From Deltaproteobacteria bacterium (GTDB taxonomy: Bacteria > Desulfobacterota > SM23-61), in the NCBI GenBank assembly GCA_029857975.1, contig JAOUFX010000094.1, positions 1 through 8,328 of the forward strand: a stretch of 8,328 nt of DNA, given 5' to 3'. The notes beneath the pieces were generated by a model. That model did no database searches, was not told the DNA's origin, and was given only the letters and a program-made list of their open reading frames with translations. Positions 4,425 to 8,328 of the stretch are shown here, one piece after another (the stretch's first letter is position 1; each line of letters starts with the position of its first letter). A program made the position numbers and the translations under genes.

Positions 4425-6146
4425 ATGCCAGAAACGATTGGCTTGGATATTGGTTCTCATGCCATTAAATTGATCGGCTTGAAAATGACGGCCCAGGGGC
4501 CCTTGCTCACCCAGGCCAGAGTTAAGGAGATCCCTTATGGAGAACAGAAAGAAGATGTAAACTTTATTGCTGAAACCCTTAAAGCCCTTTTACGGGAGGC
4601 GAATCTAAAACCCGGGAAGGTGAGTCTGATCGCTTCTGGTTCTGGAGTGAACATCCGGTTCATCTCCCTCCCTTCCATGCCCAAAGCAGAATTGCCGGAA
4701 GCCATCCGGTGGGAGATTAAAAGCCAGTTGCCTTTCCCCATTGAATCAGCCCAAATTGATTTCCATACCCTTGGCGAATTTGAGGAAGAAGGTGTCAAAA
4801 AAATACACCTCATCGTAGTGGCCTGCCCGCGGCAGCTCATTGAGCGAACCCTCTCCATCGCGCAAGGAGCAGGGCTCCAACCAGCTCATCTTGATGTGGC
4901 CCCTTTTGCTCTTTGGAACGCGATGCACACTTGGTATCCATTTTTCCAAGAGGAAGTGATTGCCTTAGTGGAACTTGGATCAGAAAAAACCGGCATCTAT
5001 CTTTTCCAGAATAAAATCCTGCAATTCAGCCGGGAAGTTACCCCGGCCGGAGCAGATATTACCCATGCCATTATGGAAGGAATCGGCTCGGGAGAAGAGC
5101 CCCCCCTCCTGTATGAGCGTGCGGAGAAAATTAAAAGGGAGATCGGAATTTCTGCGGAGACTTCTCCGGAAAGAGTAGAGGGAGAATCGATCCCGGTAGC
5201 GAAGATATCCTTTTTCATCCGGCCGGTTTTAGAGAAACTGGCCGCCGAGATCAATCGCTCCCTGGATTACTATAGGAACCAATTTCACGTGGAGCGTATT
5301 GACAGGCTTTTATTAACTGGGGGAGGGGCAAATTTAAAGAATGTGGCCTCCTATTTAGCGGATGAACTACGATTACCTGTTGAATGTTTTAACCCGGTCA
5401 AGGAGGTTCTTTTTGATTCTCGGATGGTAGAGACTCAAGTCCTGGAAGAAATAGGCCTGAGGTTCACGGCCGCCATGGGGGTGGCCCTCCCGGCACCCAA
5501 ACGGATCGAACTCCTTCCGGCTAAAGAACCCTACTGGTCCAGAGCTCGCCTGGAGAAATCGATCCCTACCCTTTCCTTGGTCGTCACTTTCCTGATTTTT
5601 TTGGGAATTTTCTGGAATCTGAGCGGGCAGGCAGCCGCCTTGAAGAGGGAACGCGATGAAAAAATAGCCAAGGTGAAACCCCTGGAAGCGCTGCAGGGGA
5701 AATTGGCCCTGTTAAAGGATCAAGAGAACCGGAAGAAACTGGACCTCTCTTTTTATACGTCTTCCCTGGGGTCCTCCGTCCCCTCCCGGGAAATATTGAA
5801 AGCACTCCGTACCATCGTACCCGGAAATGTCACGGTAACCCTTCTGGCGGTTCCAGAAAAAGCCAAACCCCCGAAAGGGGAACCAAAAGAATCTCCAGCC
5901 CGGGAAGAAAGGGAACTGCAGATCGCTGGCCTGGCTTTTGGAAACGACTTGCAGTGCCTCACTGCCCTGGCCCAGCTTATCGAGCGCTTGGAGGATTGGC
6001 CTCTTTTCCATAATGCGAAACTGATCAAGGCGGAAGAAAATAAATCGTACAATCGGCCGGGGATTGAGTTCGAGATCTTCTGCGACATTGATCTGGACCG
6101 TCTCCTAAAAGAAGGGAAGGTCGTAACCCATGGCGTTAAAAAGTAG
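4425..6146 (+). CDS. Natural PilM-PilN fusion: actin-like ATPase domain joined to membrane assembly protein
   Basis: This one 573-residue frame holds two proteins that are normally separate. Residues 1-355 are PilM: phosphate-1 loop GLDIGSHAIKL (6-16), SLPSMP (81-86), IRWEIKSQLPFPIE (94-107), phosphate-2 loop LVELGSEKTGIYLF (181-194) and the adenosine motif LLLTGGGANL (295-304). After MGVALPAP comes RIELLPAKE (360-368), the equivalent of the 'INLLP' peptide with which free PilN docks onto PilM. Then follow a membrane helix (about 380-399), a coiled coil (about 402-440) and a periplasmic ferredoxin-like PilN domain (about 450-565) containing a Pro/Lys-rich insert (478-495). The overall plan resembles GspL of type II secretion, but the cytoplasmic half is clearly PilM-like. 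It would link the cytoplasmic ring to the PilO/PilP/secretin assembly. It overlaps pilO by 17 bp. A lost stop codon from misassembly is unlikely because the reading is continuous and both halves are intact. Confidence 0.93.
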   Translation: MPETIGLDIGSHAIKLIGLKMTAQGPLLTQARVKEIPYGEQKEDVNFIAETLKALLREANLKPGKVSLIASGSGVNIRFISLPSMPKAELPEAIRWEIKSQLPFPIESAQIDFHTLGEFEEEGVKKIHLIVVACPRQLIERTLSIAQGAGLQPAHLDVAPFALWNAMHTWYPFFQEEVIALVELGSEKTGIYLFQNKILQFSREVTPAGADITHAIMEGIGSGEEPPLLYERAEKIKREIGISAETSPERVEGESIPVAKISFFIRPVLEKLAAEINRSLDYYRNQFHVERIDRLLLTGGGANLKNVASYLADELRLPVECFNPVKEVLFDSRMVETQVLEEIGLRFTAAMGVALPAPKRIELLPAKEPYWSRARLEKSIPTLSLVVTFLIFLGIFWNLSGQAAALKRERDEKIAKVKPLEALQGKLALLKDQENRKKLDLSFYTSSLGSSVPSREILKALRTIVPGNVTVTLLAVPEKAKPPKGEPKESPAREERELQIAGLAFGNDLQCLTALAQLIERLEDWPLFHNAKLIKAEENKSYNRPGIEFEIFCDIDLDRLLKEGKVVTHGVKK

Positions 6147-6696
6147 AGAAAAGATTCTGATCATTTTTGTGCTCATCGCCGTATCTATTTGGGCCTTTGA
6201 TCGCTTCTTTTATGTTCCACAGAAGAAAAAAATCCTGAGTCTCAAGGAAGAAATTAAGGCTGTGGACCTCAAATTGAACGAGTACCTCATGTTTGCCAAA
6301 GGGGTGGAGACCGTAGAAACGGAAGTTGCCCGGTTGGAGAAAGAATTAGAAAAATTTCCGAAGCGGACCCTGAGGGGCGAGGAATTCAGGGCTTTTTTGA
6401 GGCACCTGGCCAGGAGTAGCAGTCGCCTCCAGATGAAAATGATATCCCTAACCCCCCAGGAAGAAAAAAGCTCGCTTTCGGAAGAGAAAAAGGGAACCGC
6501 CTCCCCTCCATACAAGAAAGTCATGATCCGGATGGTTCTCCATTCCACCTATGCCGCCCTGGAAACCTACTTGCAGGGGATTGAAGAACTCCCGCTGCTG
6601 GTAACCGTGGATCATCTGCAGATAGAGAAAGAAGAAGAGATTTTGCCGTTCATAAAAGTAACCTTGGGATTAAAAGTAGTTATTCTTTCAGGATAA
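6130..6696 (+). CDS. pilO: Type IV pilus inner-membrane alignment protein PilO
   Basis: The 188-residue protein has the PilO plan: a short cytoplasmic N-terminus, one membrane helix (about 8-24, ILIIFVLIAVSIWAF), a long charged coiled coil (about 31-78) and a small alpha/beta periplasmic domain (about 80-188) with the strands VMIRMVLHSTYAALETYLQGIEEL and LPFIKVTLGLKVVIL. PilO pairs with PilN in the periplasm to hold the pilus machine in register with the secretin; GspM is the type II counterpart. A Ser/Glu/Lys-rich insert (about 110-125) separates strands of the domain. It starts inside the end of the PilM-PilN gene with AAGG nine bases upstream, so the two are coupled. Similarity between PilO proteins is low, so the call leans on architecture and position. 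Confidence 0.88.
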   Translation: MALKSREKILIIFVLIAVSIWAFDRFFYVPQKKKILSLKEEIKAVDLKLNEYLMFAKGVETVETEVARLEKELEKFPKRTLRGEEFRAFLRHLARSSSRLQMKMISLTPQEEKSSLSEEKKGTASPPYKKVMIRMVLHSTYAALETYLQGIEELPLLVTVDHLQIEKEEEILPFIKVTLGLKVVILSG

Positions 6697-6750
6697 GACA
6701 TCTGCCCATCGGCGGTAGGCTGGCGATGGAGGTTGGCAAAGGAATAAAGG
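6697..6750 (+). other. pilO-pilP spacer with small inverted repeat and ribosome site
   Basis: The spacer contains CCATCG (6706-6711) and CGATGG (6724-6729), a 6 bp inverted repeat with a 12 base loop. AAAGGA (6738-6743) lies seven bases before the pilP ATG. A second AAAGG touches the ATG and is too close to function. No promoter is evident. Confidence 0.45.
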
Positions 6751-7260
6751 ATGAAGCAATTTTATAGAATCAAACCTGCTCTGATTTTTATCATTCTGCT
6801 CACTTTTATGGGGTTGATCTTCGCGGTCCAGACATCCGCTCAGACCCCCCAAAAGGATCAGCTCCTCAGGAAGCAAGAGGATTCCACTCGGAAAAAAAAG
6901 ATAGGAAACGGCTCAGGAAGGAATCCCTTTTCTCTCCCCGCCGGCATTCATCTTCGTTCTAAGAGTAAAGCGGTACCGATGGCCTCGAAAGTCCTGGAAA
7001 CGGCCCCCAAAAGGGAAACGAAAGTTCTTGATGTTCCTCCTCCCCCTCCTCCCGCCCCCTTAAAAATTAGAGCCATTTTGATCACCAGCCAAAGCCGATT
7101 GGCTTTGATCGATCGACATATTGTGAGCGTAGGCGATTCCATTCAGGAGGAGAAGATTTTGGAGATTGCCAAAGACGGTGTAGTTTTGGGTAAAGGAGAT
7201 AAAAAAAGAACGCTTCTTTTACACCAGAGCCCGGTTCATTTAACAGTAGAGGAGAAGTGA
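6751..7260 (+). CDS. pilP: Type IV pilus assembly protein PilP (PilP/MshK/GspC-like)
   Basis: The 169-residue product begins with a hydrophobic segment (about 9-29) ending TSAQT, which could be a cleavable signal peptide or an inner-membrane anchor. A disordered basic stretch follows, containing the family motif RNPF (57-60), then a run of six prolines (96-101). A compact beta domain (103-160; LKIRAILITSQSRLALIDRHIVSVGDSI, EILEIAKDGVVL-like pattern) matches the periplasmic homology region shared by PilP, MshK and GspC. That domain binds the N-domains of the secretin. Unlike classical PilP it has no lipobox cysteine; in fact the protein has no cysteine at all, making it closer to MshK/GspC in anchoring. 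It lies between pilO and the secretin gene, with 14 bp to the latter. Confidence 0.85.
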   Translation: MKQFYRIKPALIFIILLTFMGLIFAVQTSAQTPQKDQLLRKQEDSTRKKKIGNGSGRNPFSLPAGIHLRSKSKAVPMASKVLETAPKRETKVLDVPPPPPPAPLKIRAILITSQSRLALIDRHIVSVGDSIQEEKILEIAKDGVVLGKGDKKRTLLLHQSPVHLTVEEK

Positions 7261-7263
7261 AAA

Positions 7264-7267
7264 GGAG
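7264..7267 (+). promoter_or_regulatory. Ribosome-binding site of the secretin gene
   Basis: GGAG within AAAGGAG lies seven bases before the ATG at 7275. This supports that start, which also puts a proper lipoprotein signal at the N-terminus. It is the strongest Shine-Dalgarno sequence in the operon, fitting high demand for a multimeric pore protein. Confidence 0.75.
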
Positions 7268-7274
7268 AAAAGGA

Positions 7275-8328
7275 ATGAAGATAAAAATCTTCTTGATATC
7301 TTTTCTTATGATCTTGTTGGCTGTGGGGTGCGCCGCTCCTCCCAAGAAAGAGCCGGCTAAATTGCCATCTCCAGCGGCTGCGCCTTCCCCTCCACCTCCG
7401 AGAGAGAAATTAAAAGAATTGGTGGTTCCCCAAAGGGAAGAAGCGAAAAAAATTCCAGAAAAACGATACTCCCTTTCTGCCCGAGACGCAAATATTCAGG
7501 AGGTTCTTCTCGCTTTCTCCAAGGAGAGCGAACTGAATATCGTCATCGATCCGGAATTGAGCGGAAAGGTGACCGTCGACCTGAAACGGGTTACTTTGAA
7601 GGAAGCCTTGGAAGCGATTCTCTCCCCAATAGGTTGGACCTATAGCCTCGATGACAAATTTATAAAAATATCCAGACTCCAAATGGAAGCCCGCCTTTTC
7701 ACGTTAAATTATATCGCCACGAAACGAAGCGGAAAACGGGAGATATTTGCCAGCACCGGGGGAGGGTTACAGACCGGCGGTGTTTCGGGACAACCGGCAG
7801 CTCCCAGTCCCACTGGAGCCAGGAGTGGATACAGCGACCTGGTCAGCGTGGATGAAATGGATCTATGGAAGGAGATTCAGAAGGGATTAGAGACCATCAT
7901 CTTTGGCTCTGTGGAAGAGAAAGAAGCCGCGGCAGACACCGGGAAGACAAGCTGGACAAGAGTGGATGGGCAGGGGAAAAAGTTAATTGTCAATAAATCG
8001 AGCGGAGTCATCTGGGTGACCGACTATCCGGCCAATCTGAATAAAGTCGCTTCCTTCCTCGAGACCATTGAGGGAAGTTCCCAAAGACAGGTAACCATTC
8101 AGGCCAAAATTATGGAAGTGATTCTCTCCGATGAATACAGGGCAGGCATTAACTGGAAGGTGATCCAAGGCCTTCCCCGTTCCTTGAATTTAGCCTGGGG
8201 TCTTACCAGTAATGCGGGAACCACTGGTTTTCCAGGGGGCGCAAGCGGCTATATCTCTGAAACCGGGGCGGGGGCCATTGCCACCCCCGGTACTTTTCGG
8301 ATCAATCCTTTTGGAGGCGTTTTTGCCC
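7275..8328 (+). CDS. Secretin of the PilQ/MshL type (outer-membrane lipoprotein pore), 3' truncated
   Basis: The frame is open from ATG 7275 to the window end (351 complete codons) and is therefore partial. Residues 1-18 are a lipoprotein signal ending LLAVG|C with Cys19 as the lipidation site. A Pro/Ala-rich linker (20-60) follows, then a secretin/TonB short N-terminal domain (about 64-135; RYSLSARDANIQEVLLAFSK, LNIVIDPELSGKVTVDLK). A second N-domain contains LIVNKSSGVIWVTDYPANLNKVASFL (237-262), and the secretin core begins at RQVTIQAKIMEVILSD (271-286). The pattern, including EARLFTLNYIATKRSG (138-153), resembles MshL of MSHA-type pili more than classical PilQ; no AMIN domains are seen. 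It would form the multimeric outer-membrane channel for the fibre, contacting PilP. A Gly/Ser/Thr-rich stretch (160-190) and another after 310 look like flexible insertions. The C-terminal gate and barrel lie outside the window. Confidence 0.93.
   Translation, partial: MKIKIFLISFLMILLAVGCAAPPKKEPAKLPSPAAAPSPPPPREKLKELVVPQREEAKKIPEKRYSLSARDANIQEVLLAFSKESELNIVIDPELSGKVTVDLKRVTLKEALEAILSPIGWTYSLDDKFIKISRLQMEARLFTLNYIATKRSGKREIFASTGGGLQTGGVSGQPAAPSPTGARSGYSDLVSVDEMDLWKEIQKGLETIIFGSVEEKEAAADTGKTSWTRVDGQGKKLIVNKSSGVIWVTDYPANLNKVASFLETIEGSSQRQVTIQAKIMEVILSDEYRAGINWKVIQGLPRSLNLAWGLTSNAGTTGFPGGASGYISETGAGAIATPGTFRINPFGGVFA

Noticed and set aside
5753..6088. Reverse-strand frames overlapping the PilM-PilN gene
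   Set aside because: They lie opposite a conserved gene, have low-complexity Ser/Arg-rich products and no ribosome sites.
7090..7107. Hairpin CAAAGCC-GATT-GGCTTTG inside pilP
   Set aside because: It lies in the conserved PilP domain coding for SQSRLALID and has no T-tract; most likely coincidental codon composition.

Overview
The window carries one co-oriented (+ strand) type IV pilus / type II secretion-like assembly locus. Family resemblances, short GC-variable intergenic spacers and two kinds of dispersed repeat suggest a Desulfobacterota (deltaproteobacterial) genome, perhaps an uncultured lineage. That placement is inference from gene style, since no rRNA or other taxonomic marker is present.

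Layout. (1) 2-136: the C-terminal end of a GGDEF (diguanylate cyclase-like) protein. (2) 137-294: a gene-free spacer filled by a roughly 125 bp imperfect palindrome. (3) 295-672: a stand-alone CheY-like receiver protein. (4) 676-1893: the PilC/GspF inner-membrane platform protein. (5) 1908-4301: four prepilin-like genes in the order FimT/GspH, PilV/GspI, PilW/GspJ, PilX/GspK, the usual set of minor pilins that prime the fibre. (6) 4302-4424: a short spacer with a perfect 8 bp hairpin. (7) 4425-7260: the alignment subcomplex, with PilM and PilN fused into one 573-residue protein, followed by PilO and PilP. (8) 7275 to the window end: a lipoprotein secretin of the PilQ/MshL type, cut off at about residue 351.

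How it fits together. The secretin would form the outer-membrane pore, and PilP would link it to the PilN/PilO periplasmic dimer. PilN is covalently joined to cytoplasmic PilM, which communicates with the PilC platform and with an ATPase not present here. The minor pilins would initiate assembly. Major pilin, PilB/PilT ATPases and prepilin peptidase are all absent from the window and must lie elsewhere. The receiver protein and the GGDEF remnant suggest control by phosphorelay and possibly cyclic di-GMP.

Most unusual points. The PilM-PilN fusion keeps a PilN-type 'INLLP' motif (here IELLP) in the linker. Three consecutive junctions (pilC/fimT, fimT/pilV, pilV/pilW) contain short arrays of 7-bp repeats. 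Because 7 is coprime with 3, these arrays encode the same cyclic heptapeptide in every frame and have no stop codons. They have become part of the leader peptides of two pilins and supply the ribosome-binding site of the third. The first array appears to have separated the FimT-like gene from a likely original start, leaving its translation start unclear.
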